Counted from the stretch's first letter, positions 1 through 9,332 are shown. The stretch: 45,578 nucleotides of DNA from Streptomyces himastatinicus ATCC 53653 (GCF_000158915.1 NZ_GG657754.1:3971831-4017408); one strand, 5' to 3'. Numbers and translations: made by a program. The notes: generated from the sequence alone by a model not told the origin.

Positions 1-56
1 CGGATGCCGCCACCCGTCCCCACGCCGTCCCGCACGCTCACCGCACGGCCTCTCGG

Positions 57-1994
57 CTACTTACGGAAACCGATGTCCTGGTAGCGGGGAGTGGCGAAGC
101 CGAACGCTCCGGCGTTGCCCACCGTCTTCCGGACCGCCACCAGCTGCGGCGGCTGGTACAGCGGGATCGATCCGGCAGCCGCCCAGATCCGGGCGTCCGC
201 CCGGCCGACCAGGGCGCGCGAGGCGCCGCCGTCCAGCTCGGTGAGCGCCTCGTCGAAGAGCTGGTCGATCTGGTCCGTACCGACCCGGGTGTAGTTCTGC
301 TCCACCACCAGCGAGCCGTCCGCGGCCGGCTGGGGCTTGGCGTAGATCGGGCGGCCGTCGGTCGCCGGGTAGGCGGAGGCGGGCCAGGAGTAGAGGGCCA
401 GGTCGTACTTGCCGGTGGCGATGTGGTCCTTGAAGAAGGCGTCGCTCTTCACCTTGGTGATCTCGGTGCGGACGCCGATCTCCTCCAGCATCCGGCCGAT
501 GCGCTCGCCGACGGCGCGCAGCGAGCCGCCGGAGTCCGACGGGACGACGAAGCGCAGCACCAGCGGCCGTCCCTTCTTCTGCACGGCGGCCGGGCGGGAG
601 CGCCCGGACCGCTCGTCCGTCTTGCCGTCGATGGACTTCTGGCGGGCGGACGAGCCGCCGGGGCGCCAGCCCGCGTCGGCGAGCAGGGACTGCGCGGCCT
701 GGGTGTCGGGGCCGCCCAGGGCGCCGCTGTGGTCCTTGTAGCCCTTCTGCTCGGACATCAGCAGATGGTTGCCCAGCGGATCCGTGGGCAGCCCGAACGG
801 CTTCAGCACGAGCTTGGCGAGCGCCTGCCGGTCGATCGCGCGGGCCACCGCGCGGCGCACCCGCTCATCCGCGAGCGGGCCCTTGGCGCCGTTGATGGCG
901 AGCTGGGTGTACGCGGGGTCCAGCGCCGTGCGCAGCGCGAACCGCCGCAGGGCCACGGCCTCGGACCGCTCGGCCCCCTGCGCCTTCCCGGCCTCCGCCT
1001 TCTCGGAGTCCGCCTTCTCGGCCTCCGCCCGGGCCCGCGTGGCGTCCGCGGCGTCCTGCGCGTGGGTCTCCAGCTTGGGCGCGCCCGCCTTGCCGGAGGG
1101 GTGCAGCTTGGCCCCGGCGGCCCGCTTCCCGGCGGGCTCGGCGGCCTGGATGCGGCGTGCCGTCGACCGGTCGACCTCGGCCATGTCGAGGGTCCCGTCG
1201 ACCAGGGCGGCGGCCCGCTTCCGGGCCGGGACGGCCTCGAAGACCAGCCGGTTCAGCCGCGCCCGGTCGCCCCACCACTTGGGGTTCCGTACGAGGGTGA
1301 CGGAGGTGTCCTTCACCGCGCGGACCATGAAGGGGCCTGAGGTGACGGCGAGCCCCTTGCGGGCCCCGGCGTTGAAGACGGCCGGGTTGCTCATCATGCT
1401 CTTCGGGTACAGCGGCGTGAACAGCGACCGCCAGTCGGTGTACGGCTTGGCGAAGGTTACCTTGACCTCGTGGTCCTTCTCCCCCGGCTGGATCCTGGCG
1501 ATGCGGTCGTACCCGGCGTTGCGCGCGGTCCAGTAGGCGTTCTCCGTACCCCGCAGGGCCTTCCACTGGGCGGAGAAGTCCTCCGCGCCGAGCGGGCGGC
1601 CGTCGCTCCACACCGCCTTGGGGTTGAGCTTGTAGACCACGACCTGCTTGGGCTCGCGCGAGACCACCTCGGCGGACTCCAGATAGTCGCCGTTGCGCTG
1701 CGGGCGGCCACGGGCGTCGAGGGTGTGGAGCGCGGGCAGCACCGCCCCGGCGATCCGCTCGGTGCCCGTGTCGGCGGAGGTCTGGAAGGCGTTGAAGGTC
1801 GCGGGCCGGGCGTCCAGCGCCCAGCGCAGCGTGCCGCCGGGAGCGGTCTGCGCACGGGAGGCCGGGGCGATGTCCCGGGCCGCGGGCGACGGCGGGCCGT
1901 CGTCGTCGCCTGAGCTGCACCCGGTGAGGGCGGGCAGTGGCAGCAGCACTCCCGCGGCGAGCAGCACGGCGCAGCGTCGCTTGTCGATGGACAT
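57..1994 (-). CDS. ABC transporter substrate-binding lipoprotein, family 5 (peptide-type)
   Basis: Predicted 645-aa extracytoplasmic lipoprotein that captures a solute (typically an oligopeptide) for an ABC importer. The start at 1994 is chosen because GGAGGT lies 7 nt upstream; an upstream in-frame start lacks this. The N-terminus has basic residues (SIDKRR), a hydrophobic stretch and a lipobox LTGC with the lipidated Cys near residue 26. The body has SBP_5 features such as GGTLRWAL near the mature N-terminus and a VVVYKLNPKAVWSDGRPL segment. Odd feature: a long Ala/Glu/Lys-rich insertion encoded at about 960-1130 interrupts the domain and makes the protein longer than the usual 500-600 aa. 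No permease or ATPase partner is in the window. The substrate cannot be read from the sequence. Confidence 0.85.
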   Translation of the reverse strand: MSIDKRRCAVLLAAGVLLPLPALTGCSSGDDDGPPSPAARDIAPASRAQTAPGGTLRWALDARPATFNAFQTSADTGTERIAGAVLPALHTLDARGRPQRNGDYLESAEVVSREPKQVVVYKLNPKAVWSDGRPLGAEDFSAQWKALRGTENAYWTARNAGYDRIARIQPGEKDHEVKVTFAKPYTDWRSLFTPLYPKSMMSNPAVFNAGARKGLAVTSGPFMVRAVKDTSVTLVRNPKWWGDRARLNRLVFEAVPARKRAAALVDGTLDMAEVDRSTARRIQAAEPAGKRAAGAKLHPSGKAGAPKLETHAQDAADATRARAEAEKADSEKAEAGKAQGAERSEAVALRRFALRTALDPAYTQLAINGAKGPLADERVRRAVARAIDRQALAKLVLKPFGLPTDPLGNHLLMSEQKGYKDHSGALGGPDTQAAQSLLADAGWRPGGSSARQKSIDGKTDERSGRSRPAAVQKKGRPLVLRFVVPSDSGGSLRAVGERIGRMLEEIGVRTEITKVKSDAFFKDHIATGKYDLALYSWPASAYPATDGRPIYAKPQPAADGSLVVEQNYTRVGTDQIDQLFDEALTELDGGASRALVGRADARIWAAAGSIPLYQPPQLVAVRKTVGNAGAFGFATPRYQDIGFRK

Positions 1995-2291
1995 GGCTCG
2001 TGACCTCCGGGGTGTGCCGATATTAAGCGCATTTCGCACATTTTGACGCCTGTCGCATATACTCCTTACTCAAAGCGACGGATCATGAGACAGCACCTCG
2101 GGACGGCCATGGAGGGGACAGGATCACCCGACCGGATCAGTGCGACCGGCGCGCACCCCGGCGCACGGCGGCGTGATCACGCCGGTGACTCCGCCAATCG
2201 CGGCAGATCCCTTCCCAACCAGGACTGTGACGCGTAACACTCGCTGTCGCATGAGCGCCGCCAACCGCAACCGCGGAAGTGAGGGCAAGTC
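1995..2291. promoter_or_regulatory. Divergent intergenic region before the SBP gene and the sdh operon
   Basis: Nearly 300 bp without a gene, between two divergently transcribed units, so it should carry both promoters. A possible -10 hexamer for the leftward gene is TAATAT (complement of 2020-2025). I see no clear operator, riboswitch or ncRNA. The ribosome binding site of the leftward gene is at about 2002-2007. Confidence 0.35.
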
Positions 2292-2579
2292 ATGTCCTTG
2301 AACGACGACTTGACGGCCGTCCAACGCTGTCTCGACGAGCTGGTCCGTTCCGTCACCCGGCTGGAAGACCGGGTCGGCGCCGGCGGGCTGGAGATACGAC
2401 GGGTCCGCACCGATGCGGACCACCTGCGCGAAAGTCTCGCCCTGCTGCGCGATACGGCCCCCGGCGCGGAGCGGCCGCGCCCCGAGATGGTCCCGGTCCC
2501 CGACGCCCCGTACAACAGCGCGCTGTGGTCGGACGTCGACGACGAGGGTCTCGGCGCGCGCGACCGTCACGCTCCTTAA
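2292..2579 (+). CDS. Small conserved-type protein heading the sdh operon
   Basis: A 95-aa hydrophilic protein of unknown function. The first half is likely helical with a heptad-like pattern (LTAVQRCLDELVRSVTRLEDRV), suggesting a short coiled coil. The second half is Pro-rich and acidic. There is no signal peptide or membrane segment. A GA-rich stretch (GGAAGTGAGGG) precedes the ATG. It lies 81 bp before the succinate dehydrogenase anchor gene on the same strand and is probably cotranscribed. From memory, the mycobacterial sdh1 operon (Rv0250c-Rv0247c) also begins with a gene for a protein of about this size, so an accessory or assembly role in this Sdh type is possible. I infer homology from position and size only. 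Confidence 0.6.
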   Translation: MSLNDDLTAVQRCLDELVRSVTRLEDRVGAGGLEIRRVRTDADHLRESLALLRDTAPGAERPRPEMVPVPDAPYNSALWSDVDDEGLGARDRHAP

Positions 2580-2660
2580 GAGGGGTCGCCCGGCGCGTGA
2601 CCCGGTCCCGACGGGTTCGCGCCCGACCGTCCCCCACACCACTCCACAGCGGAGTTTTCC

Positions 2661-3506
2661 TTGGCCACTGGCACCGACCCCCAAGCCGCCACGCCCTCCG
2701 AACGGGAAGCGGCCACGAGTGGCGTGCGCAGCCCGTCGCGCGCCGCCATCCCCGCCCGCCATCTGCGGACCGACCGCTGGTGGCTGGCGCCCGCGGTCAC
2801 CGCCGCCGGGCTGTTCGCGTTCATCGTCTACTCGACGTGGCGGGCCTTCGCAGGCGACAACTACTACGCCGAGCCGTACGTCTCCCCGTTCTACTCGCCG
2901 TGCGTCGCCCAGAACTGCGTCCCCATGAAGGACGGCGCAAACTGGGAGATCTTCGGCGCGTGGTGGGGCCTGTCCCCCGCCCTGCTGATCCTGATCTTCC
3001 CGCTCGGCTTCCGGCTGACCTGCTACTACTACCGCAAGGCGTATTACCGGGGCTTCTGGGCCTCACCACCGGCCTGCGCGGTCGCCGAGCCGCGCGCCAA
3101 CTACACCGGCGAGACCCGCTTCCCGCTCATCCTCCAGAACATCCACCGCTACTTCTTCTACTTCGCGGTGATCGTCGCGGGGATCCTCACCTATGACACC
3201 GTGCTCGCCTTCAGGGACGAGCACGGCCGGTGGGGTCATATGGGTCTCGGCACCCTGGTGCTGCTCGCCAACATCGCGCTGATCTGGGCGTACACCCTCT
3301 CCTGCCACTCCTGCCGGCATATCGTCGGCGGCCGGCTCAAGCACTTCTCCCGGCACCCGGTGCGCTACCGGCTCTGGGGCTGGGTCAGCTCGCTCAACGC
3401 GCGCCATATGCAGCTGGCCTGGGCGTCGCTGATCAGTGTCGCCGTCGCCGACTTCTATGTGTTCCTGCTGGCGAGCGGCGCCTTCGACGACCCCCGGTTC
3501 TTCTAG
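2661..3506 (+). CDS. Succinate dehydrogenase membrane anchor (cytochrome b-like)
   Basis: A 281-aa integral membrane protein with about five hydrophobic helices (approximately residues 40-60, 98-120, 156-178, 190-212, 250-273). It should anchor SdhAB and pass electrons to menaquinone. Several His lie at helix ends and are candidates for haem ligation: NIHRYFF, HMGLG, the CHSCRH cluster and NARHMQL. The start is a TTG preceded by GGAG. It sits directly upstream of sdhA and encodes a single anchor rather than the separate SdhC and SdhD of the classical enzyme. That matches the actinobacterial Sdh1-type or fumarate-reductase-like arrangement. The haem number and quinone site are not proven by sequence. 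Confidence 0.8.
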   Translation: MATGTDPQAATPSEREAATSGVRSPSRAAIPARHLRTDRWWLAPAVTAAGLFAFIVYSTWRAFAGDNYYAEPYVSPFYSPCVAQNCVPMKDGANWEIFGAWWGLSPALLILIFPLGFRLTCYYYRKAYYRGFWASPPACAVAEPRANYTGETRFPLILQNIHRYFFYFAVIVAGILTYDTVLAFRDEHGRWGHMGLGTLVLLANIALIWAYTLSCHSCRHIVGGRLKHFSRHPVRYRLWGWVSSLNARHMQLAWASLISVAVADFYVFLLASGAFDDPRFF

Positions 3507-3523
3507 GAGAGGTGCCTTCAACG

Positions 3524-5509
3524 ATGACGCAAGTCGAACGTCAGGCCTGGGACGTGGTCGTGATCGGCGCGGGCGGCGCCGGGCTGCGGGCCGCGATCGA
3601 GGCACGCGAGGCGGGCATGCGCTGCGCCGTCATCTGCAAGTCGCTGTTCGGCAAGGCCCATACGGTGATGGCCGAGGGCGGCATCGCCGCCAGCATGGGC
3701 AATGTCAACGAGGGCGACAACTGGCAGGTGCACTTCCGCGACACCATGCGCGGAGGCAAGTTCCTCAACCACTGGCGGATGGCCGAGCTGCACGCCCAGG
3801 AGGCCCCGGACCGGGTCTGGGAGCTGGAGACCTGGGGCGCGCTCTTCGACCGCACCCCGGACGGCAGGATCTCCCAGCGGAACTTCGGCGGCCATGAGTA
3901 TCCGCGGCTCGCCCACGTAGGCGACCGCACAGGGCTGGAGCTGATCCGCACCCTCCAGCAGAAGATCGTCTCCCTCCAGCAGGAGGACCACGCCGAGACC
4001 GGCGACTACGAGGCCCGGCTCAAGGTCTTCCAGGAGTGCACGGTCACCCGCATCGTCAAGGACGCGGCGGGCGAGAAGGTCGCCGGGGTCTTCGGCTACG
4101 AACGGGAGTCCGGCCGCTTCTTCGCGATCGAGGCCCCGGCCGTGGTGCTGGCCACCGGCGGCATCGGCAAGTCCTTCAAGGTGACCTCCAACAGCTGGGA
4201 GTACACCGGCGACGGCCACGCACTGGCCCTCCTCGCCGGGGCCCCGCTGATCAACATGGAGTTCGTGCAGTTCCACCCGACCGGCATGGTCTGGCCGCCC
4301 TCGGTCAAGGGGATCCTCGTCACCGAGTCGGTGCGCGGGGACGGCGGGGTGCTGCGCAACAGCGAGGGCAAGCGGTTCATGTTCGACTACATTCCGGACG
4401 TCTTCAAGGAGAAGTACGCCCAGTCCGAGGACGAGGGCGACCGCTGGTACGAGGACCCGGACCACAACCGCCGCCCGCCCGAGCTGCTCCCCCGCGACGA
4501 GGTGGCCCGCGCCATCAACTCCGAGGTCAAGGCGGGCCGCGGCTCCCCGCACGGCGGCGTCTTCCTCGACGTCTCCACCCGGATGCCCGCCGAGGTGATC
4601 AAGCGGCGGCTGCCGTCCATGCACCACCAGTTCAAGGAGCTGGCCGACGTCGACATCACGGCCGAGCCCATGGAGGTCGGCCCCACCTGCCACTACGTGA
4701 TGGGCGGGGTGGACGTCGACCCGGACACCGCGGCCGCGAGCGGCGTCCCCGGCCTCTTCGCCGCGGGCGAGGTCGCGGGCGGTATGCACGGCTCCAACCG
4801 GCTCGGCGGCAACTCCCTCTCCGACCTGCTGGTCTTCGGCCGCCGTGCCGGGCTCCACGCGGCCCGGTACGCACAGGAGGCCGCCGCGTCCGGCACCCGA
4901 CCGGTGCCCGACGACGCCCAGCTGGACCTGGCGGCGGCCGAGGCGCTGCGGCCGTTCAGCGCCGAGGACGGCGAGCTGCCGTCCGCCGTATCCGCGGGCT
5001 CCGCGGCCGAGCAGCCGGCCGGCCCCGCCGAGAATCCGTACACGCTGCACCAGGAACTCCAGCAGACCATGAACGACCTGGTGGGCATCATCCGGCGGGC
5101 CGGTGAGATGGAGGACGCGCTGCACCGGCTGGCGGCGCTGCGGGTCCGGGCGCGGCGGGCCGGGGTCGAGGGCCACCGGCAGTTCAACCCCGGCTGGCAC
5201 CTGGCCATCGACCTGCGCAACATGCTGCTGGTCAGCGAGTGCGTGGCGCGCGCCGCCCTGGAGCGCACCGAGAGCCGTGGCGGGCACACCCGCGACGACT
5301 GTCCCGAGATGGACCGCGAATGGCGCCGGGTCAACCTGGTCTGCCGCCTCTCCGACCCGTCGGCCGGTCTCGCCGCGCCGACGGATCCCGGGCGCGGGCA
5401 GATCCGGCTGGAGCGGCGCGAGACGCCGCCCATCCGGCCCGATCTGCTGAACCTGTTCGAAAAGGACGAGCTGGTGAAGTACCTGACGGACGAGGAGCTG
5501 ACCCAGTGA
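3524..5509 (+). CDS. sdhA: Succinate dehydrogenase/fumarate reductase flavoprotein subunit
   Basis: A 661-aa FAD-binding catalytic subunit oxidising succinate to fumarate on the cytoplasmic face. The N-terminal dinucleotide-binding motif is GAGGAGLRAAIEA (residues about 16-28). The FAD-linking region HTVMAEGGIAASMGN follows. ATGGIGKSFKV and FVQFHPTGM mark the middle, VRGDGGVLRN the active-site Arg region, and HYVMGGV and GSNRLGGNSLSDLLVFGRRAG the C-terminal FAD/capping part. The ATG at 3524 has AGGAGAGG upstream. The stop overlaps the start of sdhB by 4 bp (GTGA), so translation is coupled. Length fits the Sdh1/Frd family. Direction in vivo is taken as oxidation because the organism is presumably aerobic. 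Confidence 0.95.
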   Translation: MTQVERQAWDVVVIGAGGAGLRAAIEAREAGMRCAVICKSLFGKAHTVMAEGGIAASMGNVNEGDNWQVHFRDTMRGGKFLNHWRMAELHAQEAPDRVWELETWGALFDRTPDGRISQRNFGGHEYPRLAHVGDRTGLELIRTLQQKIVSLQQEDHAETGDYEARLKVFQECTVTRIVKDAAGEKVAGVFGYERESGRFFAIEAPAVVLATGGIGKSFKVTSNSWEYTGDGHALALLAGAPLINMEFVQFHPTGMVWPPSVKGILVTESVRGDGGVLRNSEGKRFMFDYIPDVFKEKYAQSEDEGDRWYEDPDHNRRPPELLPRDEVARAINSEVKAGRGSPHGGVFLDVSTRMPAEVIKRRLPSMHHQFKELADVDITAEPMEVGPTCHYVMGGVDVDPDTAAASGVPGLFAAGEVAGGMHGSNRLGGNSLSDLLVFGRRAGLHAARYAQEAAASGTRPVPDDAQLDLAAAEALRPFSAEDGELPSAVSAGSAAEQPAGPAENPYTLHQELQQTMNDLVGIIRRAGEMEDALHRLAALRVRARRAGVEGHRQFNPGWHLAIDLRNMLLVSECVARAALERTESRGGHTRDDCPEMDREWRRVNLVCRLSDPSAGLAAPTDPGRGQIRLERRETPPIRPDLLNLFEKDELVKYLTDEELTQ

Positions 5510-6276
5510 GCGCGTACGAGGCCCACTTCCGGGTGTGGCGGGGCGATGTGGACGGCGGCGGTCTGCGGGACTTCCGCGTCGAGGTCAATGAGGGCGAAGT
5601 CGTTTTGGACATCGTCCACCGCCTCCAGGCGACCCAGGCACCGGACCTGGCGGTCCGCTGGAACTGCAAGGCGGGCAAATGCGGCTCGTGCAGCGCCGAG
5701 ATCAACGGACAGCCGAGGCTGCTGTGCATGACGCGGATGTCGGTTTTCAGCCGCGACGAGACGATCACGCTGACGCCACTGCGCGCCTTCCCGGTCGTCC
5801 GTGACCTGGTCACGGACGTCTCCTTCAACTACACCAAGGCCCGGGAGGTGCCGTCCTTCGTCCCGCCGGAGGGCCTGGGCCCGGGTGAGTACCGGATGCA
5901 GCAGGAGGACGTGGGGCGCTCGCAGGAGTTCCGCAAGTGCATCGAGTGCTTCCTGTGCCAGGACACCTGTCACGTCCTGCGCGACTTCGAGCAGAACAAG
6001 GAGGCGTTCGCGGGCCCGCGCTTCCTGATGCGGGTGTCCGAGCTGGACATGCATCCGCTGGACGCGGCGGGCGAGGCCGGGATCGACCGCAAGCGGGCCG
6101 CCCAGGACGAGCACGGTCTCGGGTACTGCAACATCACCAAGTGCTGCACGGAGGTCTGCCCCGAGGGGATCAAGATCACCGACAACGCCCTGATCCCGCT
6201 CAAGGAGCGGGCCGTGGACCGCAAGTACGACCCCCTGGTCTGGCTGGGCAACAAGATCCGCCGCCGGGAGGGGTGA
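5506..6276 (+). CDS. sdhB: Succinate dehydrogenase/fumarate reductase iron-sulfur subunit
   Basis: A 256-aa electron-transfer subunit between SdhA and the membrane anchor. The plant-type [2Fe-2S] cluster ligands are C54, C59, C62 and C74 (NCKAGKCGSC...LLC). Two further Cys groups for the [4Fe-4S] and [3Fe-4S]-type centres are C145/C148/C151/C155 (CIECFLCQDTC) and C208/C213/C214/C218. The GTG start overlaps the sdhA stop. The gene ends the operon; the next gene is on the other strand. The Cys pattern with CC and spaced CxxCxxC resembles the fumarate-reductase-like Sdh of actinobacteria. Confidence 0.94.
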   Translation: MSAYEAHFRVWRGDVDGGGLRDFRVEVNEGEVVLDIVHRLQATQAPDLAVRWNCKAGKCGSCSAEINGQPRLLCMTRMSVFSRDETITLTPLRAFPVVRDLVTDVSFNYTKAREVPSFVPPEGLGPGEYRMQQEDVGRSQEFRKCIECFLCQDTCHVLRDFEQNKEAFAGPRFLMRVSELDMHPLDAAGEAGIDRKRAAQDEHGLGYCNITKCCTEVCPEGIKITDNALIPLKERAVDRKYDPLVWLGNKIRRREG

Positions 6277-6315
6277 GGCGTGGCACGTGGGTCCGCCGAT
6301 GGCGAGTGAGCCGAA

Positions 6316-6408
6316 GGGGCGCGCCGGTGTCGAAAGGGAGAGCGCGCGGAGGTCCCGAGGAACGAGGGACCGAGCACGGTCGACCGTCGACACCGGCTGA
6401 GGCGCCCC
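6316..6408. other. Long bulged stem-loop element between convergent genes
   Basis: In the gap between the sdhB stop and the leftward sensor gene, 6316-6333 pairs with 6387-6397 plus 6402-6408. This gives an 18-bp GC-rich stem broken only by a 4-nt bulge (TGAG). The enclosed sequence has a second hairpin, GGTCCC (6351-6356) with GGGACC (6366-6371), and a 10-bp palindrome CGGTCGACCG (6377-6386). It may be a bidirectional terminator, a REP-like intergenic repeat or a structured RNA. There is no U-run. Confidence 0.5.
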
Positions 6409-6451
6409 GGAGGCGAACCGAGCCCTGAAAAAGGGGCGGGCCCACGTCACG

Positions 6452-9163
6452 TCACCACAGGCTGAGCAGCGCTTCCACCGAGTCCGGGCCCGAGGACTCG
6501 CCGTCCGGGAGGGCCAGCTCGAACCAGACCGTCTTGCCGTGCGGGGTGCGGCGGCTGCCCCAGCCCGCGCTGAGGAGGCCGACCAGCTGGAGCCCGCGGC
6601 CGCCCTCGTCGGTGTCGCGGGCGCGCCGCCGCCGCGGCTGGACCAGGTTGCCGTCCCAGACCTCGCACACCAGCGTCCGGTCCAGCAGCAGCCGTAGCCG
6701 TATCTCGCCCTCGCCGTACCGCAGCGCGTTGGTCACCAGCTCGCTGACCAGCAGCTCGGTGGTGTCGACCAGGCCCTCCATGCCCCAGGACTCCAGCTGC
6801 TCACGGGCGAGCTCCCGGGCCCGCCCGACCGACTGCGGGTCACTCGGCAGCTGCCAGTCGCCGACCGACCCGCTCGGCAGGCCCTGCACCCGGGCCATGA
6901 GCAGGGCGATGTCGTCCTCGCCGTGGTGGGTGTCGAGGCTGCTGAGGACGTGGTCACAGATGTCCTCCAGCGAACTGTCGGGGCGGTCGGCGCCCTCGTC
7001 GGTGGACAGCGCGGTACGGAGGTCCTGGAGCCCCTCGTCCAGGGCGTGGTCGCGGGATTCGACGAGGCCGTCGGTGTAGAGGGCCAGCAGCGCACCGTCC
7101 GGCAGCTCGACCTCGGTCTCCTCGAAGGGCTCGCCGCCGACCCCGAGCGGCATACCCGGCGGCACCTCCATCAGCAGCGCGCCCTCCCCCGGTTCGACCA
7201 GGGCGGGCGGCAGATGGCCCGCGTTGGCGAAGGTGCAGCGCCGGGTGACCGGGTCGTAGACGGCGTAGACGCAGGTGGCGAGGTAGACCTCGGACAGGTC
7301 GGAGGAGGCGTCGGCGGACCGTCCCGCGGCCCGTCCGGCGGTCGAGCCGCCGGGCGCGCCCAGCCCCCGGGCGATCTCGTCCAGCGCGGACAGCACCTCG
7401 GCGGGCTCCAGGTCCAGCAGGGCCAGGGTGCGGACGGCGGTGCGCAGCTCGCCCATCGCGACGGCGGCCCGCAGGCCGCGCCCCATCACATCGCCGACCA
7501 CCAGCGCGGTGCGGTGCCCGGGGAGTTCGATGACGTCGAACCAGTCGCCGCCCACCTCGGTGGCCGCGTTGCCCGGCAGATAGCGGCAGGCGATGTCGAG
7601 CCCGGCGGCCTCCGGGTCGCCGGGCGGGAGCAGGCTGCGCTGGAGGATCAGCGCGCGCTCGTGTTCTCTGCGGTAGAGCCGGGCGTTGTCGATGGAGACG
7701 GCGGCGCGGGCGGCCAGTTCGACGGCGAGCGCCCGGTCCCGTTCGCCGAAGGGTTCGCTGCCCTTCGTACGGGAGAACTGGGCGAGGCCGACGACGGTGT
7801 CGCGCGCGACCATCGGCACCAGGAGCGTGGACTGGAGCATGGCGCCGAGTTCCATGCCCTCGCCGCTGTCGCGGCCGGTGACGACCCGGACCTGGGCGGT
7901 GCGCAGGGCGTGGGCGCACAGCGAGTGGAAGGGGTAGCGGTGCACCTCGCCGACGTCGATGGGCTTGGGCAGCTCGCCCTGGCCGCTGTCGTCGGTGCGG
8001 TAGATGTCGCCGAAGGCGACGGGGCCGTCCGAGACGGCGCTGGCGAAGGCGACGCGGCGCAGCTCAGCGCTGCCGTCGGCGAGCCCGGGCGGGGTCTCGT
8101 CGCCGGACAGCAGCCCCTGGTAGAGGTCGACGGAGGCCAGGTCGCAGAACTGCGGGACGGCCACGTCCAGGAGTTCGCGGGCGGTGGTCTCCAGGTCCAG
8201 CGAGGTGCCTATTCGGGCCCCGGCCTCGTTCAGCAGCGCCAGGTTGCGGCGTACGCCCGCGGCCTCCTGCTCGGCGCGGCGGCGCCCTGTGACGTCGGTG
8301 GCGAGCCCGGCGATGCCGATGGGGCGGCCCGATCCGCTGTGCAGCCGGTACAGCGACACCGACCAGCGGCGGCGGTCATGGCTGCCGGGGACCGGGCCCA
8401 TGATCGGCATGTCCGTCAGGGAGCTTCCGCTGTCCAGGACTTGGCGCAGCGCGGCGGCGAGCCGGTCGGCCTCGCCCCGAGGCAGCAGATCGTGCGCGGT
8501 GGCGCCGCGGTACTCCTCGACGGGGCGGCCGAAAACCGTCGCAAAGCGCTCGTTGACGCGGAGCATGCGCAAATCTGTACCGAAGAGAAAGAAACCAAGC
8601 GGAGATTGACCGAAAACGGCCTGTGAGGCGGCAAGATCGGTTTCCAGCCCGCGCAACGCGCCGACATCGACGGCGATACAGAGCGCGGTGCGCTCCCCGT
8701 CCTCGTCCTGGCTCGGCATCACATAGACCTCGGCGATGCTGACCCCGCCGGGCGCCTGGGGGCTGCGGTAGGGAACCAGGCCGGTCCACTCCCGGCCGTC
8801 CAGGATGTCGGCGACCTTGCGGCGGCCGGTCTCCCGCAGCTCAGCCGGTACGAAGGCGTCCACCGGGTCCTTGCCGACGGCCTGGGCCGCCGTCAGTCCC
8901 AGTAGCTCGGCGGCGCGTTCGCTCCACTGCGCGATACGGCCGTCGGACCCGAGCGAGAAGGAGGCGATACGGATGTAGTCATAGATCGATCCGGGCGGAC
9001 TGCTCTGCCACACATCGGACATCGCGCCCAGCATCGACCCCGGCACCGACGCTGACGCCGATCCGGACGCCGGTCCGGGCATTGATGACATTTGCGACAC
9101 CGGCGACACCTGCGAACCGACCGTCTCCTCGGGGATATCCGCCCCCGCTGGCTTCTCGCTCAT
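6452..9163 (-). CDS. PAS-PAS-GAF-SpoIIE phosphatase with C-terminal HATPase
   Basis: A 903-aa cytoplasmic multidomain signalling protein of the RsbU/SpoIIE-like class, abundant in Streptomyces. Order: low-complexity Ser/Pro N-terminus; PAS (about 60-165); second PAS (about 175-295, ending DVTGRRRAEQE); GAF (about 310-490); PP2C/SpoIIE phosphatase (about 515-745) with GGDWFDVIEL and VVGDVMGRG metal-site motifs; HATPase anti-sigma kinase-like domain (about 765-890) with ELVTNALRYGEG (N box) and DEGGRGLQLV (G box). It probably switches an anti-sigma/anti-anti-sigma partner by dephosphorylation and phosphorylation. GGAGGGG precedes the ATG at 9163. No sigma-factor gene is adjacent, so the partner is unknown. 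Confidence 0.92.
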   Translation of the reverse strand: MSEKPAGADIPEETVGSQVSPVSQMSSMPGPASGSASASVPGSMLGAMSDVWQSSPPGSIYDYIRIASFSLGSDGRIAQWSERAAELLGLTAAQAVGKDPVDAFVPAELRETGRRKVADILDGREWTGLVPYRSPQAPGGVSIAEVYVMPSQDEDGERTALCIAVDVGALRGLETDLAASQAVFGQSPLGFFLFGTDLRMLRVNERFATVFGRPVEEYRGATAHDLLPRGEADRLAAALRQVLDSGSSLTDMPIMGPVPGSHDRRRWSVSLYRLHSGSGRPIGIAGLATDVTGRRRAEQEAAGVRRNLALLNEAGARIGTSLDLETTARELLDVAVPQFCDLASVDLYQGLLSGDETPPGLADGSAELRRVAFASAVSDGPVAFGDIYRTDDSGQGELPKPIDVGEVHRYPFHSLCAHALRTAQVRVVTGRDSGEGMELGAMLQSTLLVPMVARDTVVGLAQFSRTKGSEPFGERDRALAVELAARAAVSIDNARLYRREHERALILQRSLLPPGDPEAAGLDIACRYLPGNAATEVGGDWFDVIELPGHRTALVVGDVMGRGLRAAVAMGELRTAVRTLALLDLEPAEVLSALDEIARGLGAPGGSTAGRAAGRSADASSDLSEVYLATCVYAVYDPVTRRCTFANAGHLPPALVEPGEGALLMEVPPGMPLGVGGEPFEETEVELPDGALLALYTDGLVESRDHALDEGLQDLRTALSTDEGADRPDSSLEDICDHVLSSLDTHHGEDDIALLMARVQGLPSGSVGDWQLPSDPQSVGRARELAREQLESWGMEGLVDTTELLVSELVTNALRYGEGEIRLRLLLDRTLVCEVWDGNLVQPRRRRARDTDEGGRGLQLVGLLSAGWGSRRTPHGKTVWFELALPDGESSGPDSVEALLSLW

Positions 9164-9332
9164 GCGCCCGTCCCCTCCGGCTCAGGTGCTCCGACCGGCT
9201 ACAGATAGCCGAGTATCCAGCACCACGGCCATCCGGAGTACGGTCTTCACGATCACAGCACTATCTCAGCCCGCAATCCGTTTCCGTCCCGGCTTTTGAT
9301 GAAGCGCTCAAGATCAGCGCTCCCCCTCACTC

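Noticed and set aside
423..1340. Long plus-strand open frames opposite the solute-binding protein gene
   Set aside because: They are shadows of GC-rich coding DNA: Arg/Gly/Ala-rich, without ribosome binding sites or recognisable motifs.
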